From Anaerolineaceae bacterium oral taxon 439 (GTDB lineage Bacteria > Chloroflexota > Anaerolineae > Anaerolineales > Anaerolineaceae): a DNA stretch of 64,000 nucleotides. Position numbers and translations under genes: made by a program. The notes under the pieces were generated by a model. It did no database searches. It saw nothing but the letters and a program-made list of their open reading frames with translations, and had not been told where the DNA came from. This document shows, piece after piece, positions 46,337 through 54,185 of this stretch. The stretch is from NCBI GenBank assembly GCA_001717545.1, contig CP017039.1, positions 2,418,001-2,482,000 of the forward strand, read 5' to 3'. Position 1 is the stretch's first letter; each line of letters begins with the position of its first letter.

Positions 46337-47088
46337 AAATCGTTCTCAACGGCGCCTGCGGGCGGATGGGCCGGGAAATTCTCCGCCTGATCGAATCGGG
46401 GTATCATGGCGCGGAGCTCGCCGCTGCCGTCGACCGGAATGCGGCCGCTCAAAACGTCTACGCGAAATTATCCGATTTCCACGGCGAAGCGGACGTAATC
46501 ATCGATTTTTCCACGCCCGACGCGCTCCCGGATCTCCTCGCGTTCGCGACGGAACGGAAACTGCCGCTCCTGATCGCGACGACGGGCCATAGCGCGGACC
46601 AGGCAGCCCAGATCCGCGACGCCAGTACGCGGATTCCCGTCCTCCATAGCGCCAACACGTCGATCGCGATCGTCCTCCTTACGGAGCTGATCCAACGGAC
46701 CGTCGCCCTTTTCCCGGAAGCGGACGTCGAAATCGTCGAAACGCATCATAACCGCAAAGCCGACGCGCCCAGCGGAACGGCTTTAACGCTCGCTCGCGCC
46801 GTCCAGGCGGTTCGTCCCGCTGCGAAAATCCTGACCGGACGAAGCGGAGCGTCAAAACGAAAGCCGGAAGACGTAACGATTTCCGCCGTCCGCCGCGGAA
46901 ATATCGTCGGAACGCATGAGGTCCTGATCTCGACCGATACGCAGACGATCACGCTGAAACATGAAGCGCACGACCGCGCGCTCTTCGCCGAAGGCGCGAT
47001 CGCCGCCGCCGAAATCCTCGCGCGCCGGGGGCCCGGATATCTCACAATGCAGGATATTTTTGATGAACCGAAAGGACGGGAAGGATGA
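46333..47088 (+). CDS. dapB: 4-hydroxy-tetrahydrodipicolinate reductase
   Basis: DapB reduces the DapA product to tetrahydrodipicolinate with NAD(P)H. The 251-residue protein has the nucleotide-binding NGACGRMGREILRLI, IDFSTPDAL, ATTGHS, SANTSIAIVLLTEL, the catalytic HHNRKADAPSGTAL and a C-terminal HEAHDRALFAEGA. It overlaps dapA and ddh by four bases on each side. Confidence 0.96.
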   Translation: MKIVLNGACGRMGREILRLIESGYHGAELAAAVDRNAAAQNVYAKLSDFHGEADVIIDFSTPDALPDLLAFATERKLPLLIATTGHSADQAAQIRDASTRIPVLHSANTSIAIVLLTELIQRTVALFPEADVEIVETHHNRKADAPSGTALTLARAVQAVRPAAKILTGRSGASKRKPEDVTISAVRRGNIVGTHEVLISTDTQTITLKHEAHDRALFAEGAIAAAEILARRGPGYLTMQDIFDEPKGREG

Positions 47089-48077
47089 CAAGGCGAATCC
47101 AGGTCGCCATCGCTGGGTATGGAAATCTTGGGAAAGGCGTTGAAGCCGCGGTATCTGCCGCGCCGGACATGACGCTCGCCGCCATCTTCACGCGCCGCAG
47201 TCCCGCCGAAGTCGCAGCCCGGACGCCGAACGTCCCGGTCCTGAGCCTGGATCAGGCGAAGCCGATGAAAACTTCGATCGACGTCATGATCGTCTGCGCC
47301 GGGAGCGCGACCGATTTGCCTGAGATGACGCCGGCGCTCGCCGCCGACTTTACCGTCGTCGACAGCTACGATCATCACGCGCTCATTCCGGATCATTTCG
47401 CAAAAGTCGACGCCGCCGCGCGTCGGGGCGGTACGTTAGCGCTGATCGCTGTCGGCTGGGATCCGGGAATATTTTCGCTGAATCGCCTCTTCGCGAGCGC
47501 CGTTTTCCCCAACGGAAGCGATTATACGTTCTGGGGAAAAGGCGTCAGCCAGGGACATAGCGACGCGCTCCGCCGCGTCCCCGGAGTCCGCGACGCCCGT
47601 CAATATACGATCCCACGTGAAAGCGCGCTCGCCCGCGTCCGCAGCTTCGAAAATCCGGTTCTTTCGACCCGCGAAAAGCACGTCCGAGCCTGCTTCATTG
47701 TCGCGGAAGACGGAGCGGACCGAAACGAAATCGAACGGACTGTGAAGTCGATGCCCGGGTATTTCGCCGGCTACGATACGACCGTCACCTTCGTGACGCA
47801 GGAGGAGCTCGACCGGGACCATCGCGGCATGCCGCATGGCGGTTCCGTGATCCGGACCGGTCGAACCGGTCCCAACCGGGACCATCCGTACCTGATCGAA
47901 TATCATGTCGATATGGCGTCGAACCCTGAATTTACCGGCGCGATCCTGACCGCCTACGCCCGAGCCGCCGTGCGCATGCGCGAGCGCGGCGAACGGGGCT
48001 GCCGAACGGTGTTCGACGTCGCCCCGCGCGAGCTGTCCGCGATATCCGACGAGGAGCTCAGGGAAACGCTCCTCTAA
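47085..48077 (+). CDS. ddh: meso-diaminopimelate D-dehydrogenase
   Basis: Ddh makes meso-diaminopimelate from tetrahydrodipicolinate, ammonia and NADPH in one step, replacing the succinylase, acetylase or aminotransferase routes. The 330-residue protein has the Rossmann start VAIAGYGNLGKGVEAAV, IFTRRSP for the NADP ribose phosphate, CAGSATDLPEMTP, VVDSYDHHALIP, VGWDPGIFSLNRLFA and FWGKGVSQGHSDALRRVPGV. It is last in dapA-dapB-ddh, which together convert aspartate semialdehyde to meso-DAP. Confidence 0.94.
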   Translation: MTRRIQVAIAGYGNLGKGVEAAVSAAPDMTLAAIFTRRSPAEVAARTPNVPVLSLDQAKPMKTSIDVMIVCAGSATDLPEMTPALAADFTVVDSYDHHALIPDHFAKVDAAARRGGTLALIAVGWDPGIFSLNRLFASAVFPNGSDYTFWGKGVSQGHSDALRRVPGVRDARQYTIPRESALARVRSFENPVLSTREKHVRACFIVAEDGADRNEIERTVKSMPGYFAGYDTTVTFVTQEELDRDHRGMPHGGSVIRTGRTGPNRDHPYLIEYHVDMASNPEFTGAILTAYARAAVRMRERGERGCRTVFDVAPRELSAISDEELRETLL

Positions 48078-48172
48078 GCGCATCTGCCGGGAACGGTTAC
48101 ACAAAGAAACCGCTTCGTCACCCAATAGCACGAAAAAAGCGATCAGAACCAAAAACAGAGCGACGTTCATAC

Positions 48173-48178
48173 TATAAT
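48173..48178 (+). promoter_or_regulatory. -10 box of aspartokinase gene
   Basis: TATAAT stands 37 bases before ATG 48215, implying a leader of about 30 bases that contains AAGGA. No good -35. It suggests that aspartokinase is transcribed separately from the riboswitch operon 137 bases upstream. Confidence 0.5.
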
Positions 48179-48214
48179 TCCCGTTGCATTTTAATGACGC
48201 CGAAGGATCTGTTT

Positions 48215-49534
48215 ATGGAAAAGATTGTGATAAAGTTCGGCGGGAGTTCGCTGGCTTCCGCCGAACAGATTCAAAAAGCGGCGGCGATTATCCGCCGTCA
48301 TACGGAAAGCTGTTATGTTGTCGCTTCCGCGCCCGGGAAGCGGTTCCCCAAAGATAGTAAAGTCACCGACCTGCTCTATCAGGCTTACGACGAGGCGGCT
48401 GACGGAAAAGATTTCTCAACAACGCTCGCGAAGATCAGGACCCGATTCGACGATATCGTGCGTGAGCTTCGGCTTGAGCTGTCGCTCAGCGCGGATTACG
48501 CCGAGATCGAAAACCGGCTCCGGACCGCGCGGGAACGCGACTTCATGGCCAGCCGCGGCGAATATCTCAATTCAAAGATTCTCGCCGCGTACCTCGGTTA
48601 TCCGTTCGTCGATCCCGCGCGCGCCGTCGTCTTTCGCGAAAACGGCCGTTTGGACGCCGAAAAAACTGACGTCCAGCTGCGGGATGCGCTCGCGGGGCTG
48701 ACCTTCGCCGTCATCCCCGGTTTCTACGGCGCGCGCCCGGACGGAACCGTTCAGACCTTTTCCCGCGGCGGATCGGACGTAACCGGATCGCTCGTCGCGA
48801 AGGCCGTCCGCGCGAAAGTTTACGAAAACTGGACCGACGTATCCGGGATGAAATCCGCCGACCCGAGAATCGTCCCGAACCCACGGACGATCCGCGTCAT
48901 CTCGTTCAAGGAGCTGCGCGAGTTATCGTACATGGGCGCTACCGTGCTGCATGAGGACGCGGTTTTCCCGGTCCGCGAAGCCGGGATCCCGATCAACGTC
49001 CGCAACACCAACGCGCCGGACGAACCCGGGACGATAATCGTCGCCGAAAGCCCCGCCGACACGGCCGACGCTCCGATTACTGGGATCGCGGGCCGGAAAG
49101 GCTTCGCGACGATTTATATTGAAAAGAACATGATGAATCAGGAGATTGGTTTCGGGCGCAAGTGTCTGAGCGTTTTGGAAGACGCGAACGTTTCGTTTGA
49201 GCATATGCCTTCCGGAATCGACACGCTTTCGATTATCATCAACGCCGCCGAATTCAACGCGCATCGCGACGAAGTCCTGAACGGAATCGAATCCGCGGTT
49301 CATCCAGACTCGATCTCTTATGAAAACGACCTGGCGCTGATCGCCGTCGTCGGTCACGGCATGATGCGTAAAAAGGGGATTTCCGCCAGGATTTTTACCG
49401 CCCTCGCCAACGCTAAAGTCAATATCCGCATGCTCAATCAGGGGTCCAGCGAATTGAATATTATCATCGGAATCGAGGAAGCTGATTTCGAAACCGCGAT
49501 CCGCGCGATTTACACTGCGTTTTACCCGGCTTAG
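48215..49534 (+). CDS. lysC: aspartate kinase
   Basis: Aspartokinase phosphorylates aspartate at the head of the Lys/Met/Thr pathway. The 439-residue protein starts EKIVIKFGGSSLAS, has FSRGGSDVTGSLVA and VYENWTDVSGMKSADPRIV in the kinase domain, and two ACT domains after about residue 300 (GFATIYIEKNMMN, GHGMMRKKGISARIFTAL, MLNQGSSELNIIIGI) for amino-acid feedback. The start is ATG 48215 (AAGGA seven bases upstream); an in-frame ATG seven codons earlier has no ribosome site. It follows ddh but has its own -10. Confidence 0.93.
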   Translation: MEKIVIKFGGSSLASAEQIQKAAAIIRRHTESCYVVASAPGKRFPKDSKVTDLLYQAYDEAADGKDFSTTLAKIRTRFDDIVRELRLELSLSADYAEIENRLRTARERDFMASRGEYLNSKILAAYLGYPFVDPARAVVFRENGRLDAEKTDVQLRDALAGLTFAVIPGFYGARPDGTVQTFSRGGSDVTGSLVAKAVRAKVYENWTDVSGMKSADPRIVPNPRTIRVISFKELRELSYMGATVLHEDAVFPVREAGIPINVRNTNAPDEPGTIIVAESPADTADAPITGIAGRKGFATIYIEKNMMNQEIGFGRKCLSVLEDANVSFEHMPSGIDTLSIIINAAEFNAHRDEVLNGIESAVHPDSISYENDLALIAVVGHGMMRKKGISARIFTALANAKVNIRMLNQGSSELNIIIGIEEADFETAIRAIYTAFYPA

Positions 49535-49539
49535 AAAAT

Positions 49540-49577
49540 GAAGAACTCTCTCTGATTTTCGAGAGAGTTCTTCGTTT
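49540..49577. terminator. bidirectional terminator between aspartokinase and metQ
   Basis: A perfect 13-bp stem, GAAGAACTCTCTC (49540-49552) with its complement (49561-49573), has an eight-base loop. Plus-strand GTTT and minus-strand ATTTTC follow. The flanking genes are convergent. Confidence 0.78.
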
Positions 49578-49594
49578 AATCGTGTCGTCTTAGC

Positions 49595-50728
49595 TTAGAA
49601 CGCCGGAGCGACCGAGCCCTTATACGTTTCCTCAAGGAACGTCTTCATCGCGTCGGAGGTCAGCGCCTGAGCGAGCGCGATAAACTGCGGAAGCGCCTGC
49701 TCGCCGTCACGGACGGCGACGACGTTCGCGTATTTCACGGCGGCTTCCGAATCCTTCGCCTCCTGCGCGATCGCGTCGGCGGTCGTCAGTCCGGCTTCAA
49801 GCGCATAGTTGCCGTTGATCACCGCGAGATCGACGTCCTGAAGCGATAACGCAACCTGGGCCGCTTCAATTTCCTGGATTTTGATTTTCTTCGGGTTGTC
49901 AACGATATCCTTCGCGGTCGCTTCCAGCCCCTTCCCCTCGGCAATCTTGATCAGCCCGTTCGCCTCAAGCAACAGCAGCGCGCGCGCTTCGTTCGTCGGA
50001 TCGTTCGGGACCGCGATCGTCGCGCCTTCGGCTAAATCGTCGATCGACGCCGTCTTTCCTTTATACAGGCCCATCGGCTCGAAATGCACCGCGACGAGCG
50101 GAACGAGCGTCGTCCAGCTCGAATCCTTTTTGCTTTCCGACGCGTTAAAATCGTCCAGGTAAGGCTGATGCTGGAAGAAGTTCGCGTCGATCGAACCGTC
50201 TTCGAGCGACATGTTCGGGAGAACGTAGTCGGTAAACTCGACAATCTCGACAACAATCCCCATTTCAGCCAGACCGTCCTTAACCGCTTCGAGCATGACG
50301 GCATGTGGAACCGGCGACGCGCCAACTTTAATCGTAACCGGGTTTTCCTTCGAGAACTGGGCTTCGCCTGCGGTCATGCCGACCGCGGCCATCATCGCTT
50401 CCGAAGCGGCGATAACCGTCGCTTCCGCGTCTTTCGCGGAAATTCCCGAAGCCGCGGCAACCGTCGCAATCACATCCTCCGAGCTGGCCTGGGCGGCGGC
50501 CATCACGGCTTCCGAAGCGGCGGCGACCGTCGCCTGCGCTTCTTCAACGGAAATCCCGGCGGCCTCGGCGAGCGCGGCGGTCGCGTCGTCCGAAACGGAA
50601 ACCATCGCTCCGGCAACCGCCTCTGCGACTTGATCAACCTCAACCATCGGAGTCGCGGTCGGGTCAGCGCTGCATCCGGCGATTGCCAGCGCAAACAGCG
50701 CGACGAGTACAAATAACATTTTCTTCAT
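49595..50728 (-). CDS. metQ: methionine ABC transporter substrate-binding lipoprotein MetQ with Ala-rich spacer
   Basis: A 377-residue NlpA/MetQ-family lipoprotein. Signal peptide and lipobox AIAGC (Cys about 19) are followed by about 105 residues rich in Ala, with two related 30-residue helical units (each containing the pattern GIS..(E/D)A.ATV.AASEA.MAA). The MetQ domain then starts at about 125 with VTIKVGASPVPHAVML and has NFFQHQPYLDDFN, MGLYKGKT, IAVPNDPTNEARALLLLEANGLI and AVINGNYALEAGL. Typical MetQ is about 270 residues, so the spacer is the oddity. The start is ATG 50728 with GAGGTG upstream. Third gene of metN-metI-metQ. Confidence 0.9.
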   Translation of the reverse strand: MKKMLFVLVALFALAIAGCSADPTATPMVEVDQVAEAVAGAMVSVSDDATAALAEAAGISVEEAQATVAAASEAVMAAAQASSEDVIATVAAASGISAKDAEATVIAASEAMMAAVGMTAGEAQFSKENPVTIKVGASPVPHAVMLEAVKDGLAEMGIVVEIVEFTDYVLPNMSLEDGSIDANFFQHQPYLDDFNASESKKDSSWTTLVPLVAVHFEPMGLYKGKTASIDDLAEGATIAVPNDPTNEARALLLLEANGLIKIAEGKGLEATAKDIVDNPKKIKIQEIEAAQVALSLQDVDLAVINGNYALEAGLTTADAIAQEAKDSEAAVKYANVVAVRDGEQALPQFIALAQALTSDAMKTFLEETYKGSVAPAF

Positions 50729-50759
50729 TTCTTTCACCTCATCACAAAATTTTGGTTTT

Positions 50760-50787
50760 GTAAACCGGGCGTCCGCCCGGGATTTAC
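50760..50787 (-). promoter_or_regulatory. intercistronic hairpin between metI and metQ
   Basis: CCGGGC-GTCC-GCCCGG (50765-50780) is extended by GTAAA/TTTAC with a two-base bulge. No T-run. It lies 32 bases before the metQ start and may protect the metQ part of a processed transcript. Confidence 0.6.
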
Positions 50788-50836
50788 CTGTGAAATCGTT
50801 CAAAAGTCAGCACAACCTCAGACGACGGACAAAAGC

Positions 50837-51580
50837 CTACTGCGCCATGCGCCGGTCGATCTTCGCCGCGACCGCGCCGCCGAACCGCTGGAAAATCTCA
50901 ACAATCAGGACCAGCAGGATAATCGTCACCCACATGATATCCGGCTGACGTCGGTAATAACCGTACCGAATCGCCAGATCGCCCAGCCCGCCGCCGCCAA
51001 CCGCGCCGGCCATCGCATAATAATTGATCAGGCTGATAATCGTTATTGAGACGCCGCGAACGATCGACGGGAGACTTTCCGGAAGGAGGATCTTGAAAAT
51101 AATCTGGGCGGAGGTCGCCCCCATCGCCTGACCCATTTCGATTAAGCCGCCTTCGACCTCAACGATCGACTGCTCGATCATGCGCGCGACGAACGGGATC
51201 GCCGATACGCTCAACGGCACGATCATCGCGTTCGGACCAATCGACGTCCCGACAATCAGACGCGTCAGCGGTAAAATCGCGACCAGAAGGATAATAAACG
51301 GAACCGAACGCCCGATATTGATCACGGAACTGAGAAACTGATAAACCGGCGGATTCGGGCGAATCGAACGCGGCGCGGTCACGACAACGAAAATCCCAAG
51401 GGGGATCCCAATCAGGTAGGATACCAGCGCCGTCGCCAGCGTCACGTACAGCGTCTGCCACGTCGCCAGGAGGAGTTCTCCGCGAAATTCGACAACCGCT
51501 GTTCCCAGGCCAATCGCCGTCCCCAAGATCCACGTCCAGACCGACGCGGCCGACGAACCGAACCAACTAAAAAATTCCAT
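50837..51580 (-). CDS. metI: methionine ABC transporter permease MetI
   Basis: A 247-residue MetI-family permease with about five to six helices: TWQTLYVTLATALVSYLIGIPLG, NIGRSVPFIILLVAILPLTRLIVGTSIGP, and the coupling loop EMGQAMGATSAQIIFKILLPES. I start it at ATG 51580 (MEFFSWFG); GGGG lies upstream and it overlaps metN by 14 bases. An in-frame start 17 codons earlier would be deeper in metN without support. Confidence 0.93.
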   Translation of the reverse strand: MEFFSWFGSSAASVWTWILGTAIGLGTAVVEFRGELLLATWQTLYVTLATALVSYLIGIPLGIFVVVTAPRSIRPNPPVYQFLSSVINIGRSVPFIILLVAILPLTRLIVGTSIGPNAMIVPLSVSAIPFVARMIEQSIVEVEGGLIEMGQAMGATSAQIIFKILLPESLPSIVRGVSITIISLINYYAMAGAVGGGGLGDLAIRYGYYRRQPDIMWVTIILLVLIVEIFQRFGGAVAAKIDRRMAQ

Positions 51581-52358
51581 AGTTCCCCCGCGCGCTGCGA
51601 TTTCCGTCCAGAAGGCGGCGCGTAATTTCAACGCTCGAATTCAGCAGCACCTGCCCAATTTCGCCCTTATCCACGATCCGCGACTGGTCGATCACAGCGA
51701 CTTTGTTGCAAATCCGTTTGACGATCTCCATCTCATGCGTAATCATGACAATCGTCGTGTGGAACTCCTGATTAATATCCCAGAGCAAATCTAAAATCTG
51801 ATTGGTAATCAGCGTATCGAGGGCGGACGTCGCCTCGTCGCAGAGCAGCACATCCGGCATCGTCGCCATCGCGCGCGCGATCGAAACCCGCTGCCGCTGG
51901 CCGCCGGAAAGCTGGGAGGGGAAATTCCGCGCCTTTTCGCTCAGGCCAACCAGACTCATCAGCTCTTCCACACGCGATTGAATCTTGACCCGCTCAACGC
52001 CGGCGATCTCCAGCGGAAACGCGATGTTCCGCTCGACGCTGCGCTGCATCAGCAAGTTCGGGCTCTGGAAGATCATCCCGATCCGCCGCCGGAACTCAAG
52101 CAGCGCTTTTCCCGTCAGCCGAACCGGCTTTTCGCCCTCAATCTCGCGAAAGACGCAGCGGCCATCGACGATAATCTCGCCGCTCGTCGGCTCCTCCAAC
52201 AGGTTGATGCAACGGATCAGCGTTGACTTTCCCGCCCCGCTCATTCCGATAATCCCGAAAATATCCCGCCGCTCGATCACGAGATCCACATGATCTAAAA
52301 CGACAAGATCTTCGCCTCCATTTTTGAAAATTTTACTGAGCTGCCGAATTTGAATCAT
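51567..52358 (-). CDS. metN: methionine ABC transporter ATP-binding protein MetN lacking the C-terminal sensor domain
   Basis: A 263-residue MetN-type ATPase: Walker A GMSGAGKSTLIR, Q-loop IFQSPNLL, signature LSGGQRQRVSIARAM, Walker B DVLLCDEATSALD, and H-loop MITHEM. VFREIEGEKPVRLTGKAL is an inserted loop. MetN of E. coli is about 343 residues because a C-terminal NIL/ACT-like domain binds methionine and inhibits transport; here the protein stops about 20 residues after the ATPase core. AAGGA lies five bases before ATG 52358. First gene of metN-metI-metQ, preceded by an attenuator. Confidence 0.92.
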   Translation of the reverse strand: MIQIRQLSKIFKNGGEDLVVLDHVDLVIERRDIFGIIGMSGAGKSTLIRCINLLEEPTSGEIIVDGRCVFREIEGEKPVRLTGKALLEFRRRIGMIFQSPNLLMQRSVERNIAFPLEIAGVERVKIQSRVEELMSLVGLSEKARNFPSQLSGGQRQRVSIARAMATMPDVLLCDEATSALDTLITNQILDLLWDINQEFHTTIVMITHEMEIVKRICNKVAVIDQSRIVDKGEIGQVLLNSSVEITRRLLDGNRSARGNYGIF

Positions 52359-52436
52359 CGTCTTCCTTATTCATTTACCAGCCGCAAAACCGGTAAACGA
52401 TTCTTTACGATCACGGCGCCGAGAATATCGACCCAT

Positions 52437-52471
52437 AAAAAAGAGGCCCTTTCCTATTTTCCAAGAGCCTC
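52437..52471 (-). terminator. intrinsic terminator in the metN leader (candidate attenuator)
   Basis: On the minus strand GAGGCTCTT pairs with AAGGGCCTC (one G-U pair) around an 11-base loop and is followed by TTTTTTAT. It stands about 80 bases before metN with no complete gene ahead of it on this strand, so it must act inside the metN leader. Confidence 0.75.
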
Positions 52472-52508
52472 ATGCAAATCTTCTCATGATTCGAAGCAGA
52501 ACGACAGA

Positions 52509-52556
52509 TTAGAACATGAAGCGGAACCGCCCAATCAGGCGGAAGCGCATCAACAT
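52509..52556 (-). CDS. possible leader peptide of metN-metI-metQ
   Basis: A 15-codon frame, MLMRFRLIGRFRFMF, ends 37 bases before the leader terminator. GGAGAAGGA gives a ribosome site for either ATG 52556 (GGAG, five bases) or ATG 52550 (GAAGG, seven bases). Three of 15 codons are Met, one next to the stop; Phe and Arg are also abundant. Such a frame could couple Met-tRNA supply to the attenuator. The rest of the gap 52359-52836 holds GGTCAA at 52610-52615 (minus TTGACC) as a possible -35 and nothing else clear. Confidence 0.35.
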   Translation of the reverse strand: MLMRFRLIGRFRFMF

Positions 52557-52704
52557 TCCTTCTCCATTTCGTTCAATCGTTTTCATGAAAAATAGTTTAG
52601 TCGAATTCGGGTCAAAACGACGGCGGCGCCGGTAAAAACGTGACAAGATCGAGAAACGCCAGCCCACTCATCCCCAATCCGCACGGGCGGACGCCGAACG
52701 ACGG

Positions 52705-52710
52705 TATAAT
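52705..52710 (+). promoter_or_regulatory. candidate -10 box of tat operon
   Basis: TATAAT about 127 bases before tatA, without a recognisable -35. The intervening leader shows no structure that I can support. Confidence 0.4.
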
Positions 52711-52836
52711 TTTAACCATACGCAGAGGAATCCGCGGGGAAGCCTGACAGCGGGTCTATTTAGCCGCGCGGCGCGCCGATTCGGACGAGTAATAAGGTTC
52801 GCCGTTGGTTCCTTTCGAACAAACAGGAGACGCTTC

Positions 52837-53034
52837 ATGGTTTTCGGAAGAACCGGAGGAATTCTCGAAATCCTCCTCATTTTAATCATCATCCTGATCC
52901 TTTTCGGTCCGTCGCGGATCGCGAAAGTAACCCGCGAACTGGGACGCAGCATCGCAGCTTTCCGGGAAGGGCTCAACGAAAAACCGAACGACACGCCCGC
53001 CGGCGGGCCCGATCCGGACGAGCCCAAAGAATAA
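52837..53034 (+). CDS. tatA: Sec-independent translocase protein TatA
   Basis: A 65-residue TatA-family protein: N-terminal transmembrane helix (about 8-22, GILEILLILIIILILFGP), the FGPSRI hinge, an amphipathic helix (AKVTRELGRSIAAFREGL), and an acidic tail. TatA oligomers form the pore of the twin-arginine export system for folded proteins. AGGAGA lies six bases before the ATG. It heads a tat operon with a second TatA-like gene and tatC. Confidence 0.93.
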   Translation: MVFGRTGGILEILLILIIILILFGPSRIAKVTRELGRSIAAFREGLNEKPNDTPAGGPDPDEPKE

Positions 53035-53061
53035 CCTCCAGGGCAAGGACATCCTTCACGA

Positions 53062-53376
53062 ATGAATATCCTGAACGTCGGAATCCCGGAGCTCCTCCTC
53101 CTCGGGGTTATTCTCCTCGTAATTTTCGGCCCGGACCGTCTTCAGGACGAGGCGAAGAAAGCCGCGCGAATCGTCCGCGCCGTTACCCGTTCGGAAACGT
53201 ATCGCGAAATCGCCGCTCTCGTTCAGGCTTTCCGCGCCGCGCCGCAGCGTGTCATGCGCGAGGTCCAGCTCGAAGAAATCGAGAAAGAAATCGCCTCGTT
53301 TGAGGACTGCGCTTCGGCTTCGGCCGGAACGGCCGCCCCGGCGACTCATTCTGAGAAACAGGAGCCGGAGCTTTGA
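53062..53376 (+). CDS. TatA/TatB-like translocase protein
   Basis: A 104-residue Tat protein. It starts MNILNVGIPELLLLGVILLVIFGPDRL: the Glu before the helix and FGP hinge are family features, and PELL with the longer amphipathic region (about 25-80) is more TatB-like. As the middle gene between tatA and tatC it may serve as TatB, the receptor partner of TatC. The first base of the tatC start lies inside its last codons. Confidence 0.82.
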   Translation: MNILNVGIPELLLLGVILLVIFGPDRLQDEAKKAARIVRAVTRSETYREIAALVQAFRAAPQRVMREVQLEEIEKEIASFEDCASASAGTAAPATHSEKQEPEL

Positions 53377-54107
53377 AGCGGCCTTTGGAATCGGACGATT
53401 CGCTTTTCGCCGCGTTCAGGCCGCACCTGCGCGAGCTTCGCCGGCGCATTATCCTCAGCGCGCTGGCGTTTTTCGCCGCTTCGACCGTCAGCTTTATTTT
53501 CGCCGGACCGTTGATGGAGTTGCTGGCCCGCCCGGTCGGCGGCCTCGGATCGCTCCAATCGCTTGAAGTCACCGAAAACTTCACGGCGTCCTTTAACGTT
53601 GCGCTTCTCGGCGGCGCAATCCTTGCGAGCCCGGTGATATTGTACGAGATCGTCGCGTTTATCCTTCCCGGACTGAAAGAAAACGAACGGCGCTTCCTGC
53701 GCTTCCTCCTTCCTTCCTCAGCGCTGTTTTTCGTCGGGGGCGTCCTGTTCGCGTTTTTCGCGCTGCTGCCGACCGCGATCCCGTTCCTGACCGGCTTCAT
53801 GGGGATTGAGACGCGGCTTCAAACCGGCCCGTACTTTTCGTTTACAACGGCGCTGCTGTTCTGGATTGGGATTGTATTCGAGCTTCCCGTCGCCGTCTTT
53901 CTCCTGGCAAAAGCGCGCGTCCTGTCCTCCGCGCTCCTACTCAGGAACTGGCGGATCGCGATCGTCGTCATCGCCGTCTTAGCCATGCTGATCACGCCGA
54001 CCGTCGATCCGGTGAATATGCTGCTGCTGATGGCGCCGCTCGTCGTTCTCTTCTTCGTCAGTATCAGCTTCGCGAAAATCGCCGAGCGCGGCGCTCCGCC
54101 CAAATAA
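53373..54107 (+). CDS. tatC: Sec-independent translocase protein TatC
   Basis: TatC is the six-helix receptor for twin-arginine signal peptides. The 244-residue protein has HLRELRRRIILSALAF, the loop FTASFNVALLGGAILASPVILYEI, FILPGLKENERRFL and LITPTVDPVNMLLLMAPL. The start is TTG 53373, overlapping the previous stop as TTGA, with GGAG eight bases upstream; no ATG preserves the conserved first helix. A strong terminator follows. Confidence 0.94.
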   Translation: MKRPLESDDSLFAAFRPHLRELRRRIILSALAFFAASTVSFIFAGPLMELLARPVGGLGSLQSLEVTENFTASFNVALLGGAILASPVILYEIVAFILPGLKENERRFLRFLLPSSALFFVGGVLFAFFALLPTAIPFLTGFMGIETRLQTGPYFSFTTALLFWIGIVFELPVAVFLLAKARVLSSALLLRNWRIAIVVIAVLAMLITPTVDPVNMLLLMAPLVVLFFVSISFAKIAERGAPPK

Positions 54108-54143
54108 AAACGCGCGTCGTTCTTAAAGAACAGCGCGCGTTTT
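54107..54143. terminator. bidirectional terminator after tatC
   Basis: AAAACGCGCG (54107-54116) pairs with CGCGCGTTTT (54134-54143); the inner bases GTTCTT/AAGAAC extend the stem. A-run and T-run at the ends let it serve tatC and the minus-strand unit that ends at 54186. Confidence 0.85.
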
Positions 54144-54185
54144 CAAGCCCGGAGCCTAAGGAGGAAGACGCCGGTGAAGAAATCG

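Noticed and set aside
47436-48170. Long minus-strand frame with a hydrophobic start, antisense to ddh
   Set aside because: Only the first about 17 residues are hydrophobic; the rest mirrors the codon structure of ddh and has no family features.
52520-52545. T-box-like string in the metN leader (GGGCGGTTCCGC on the minus strand)
   Set aside because: The essential UGGN that pairs with tRNA NCCA reads CGGT here and no specifier-loop structure is visible; also it lies within the mini-ORF.
52359-52836. SAM riboswitch upstream of metN
   Set aside because: None of the conserved SAM-I/II/III core blocks was found; only an intrinsic terminator and the mini-ORF are supported.
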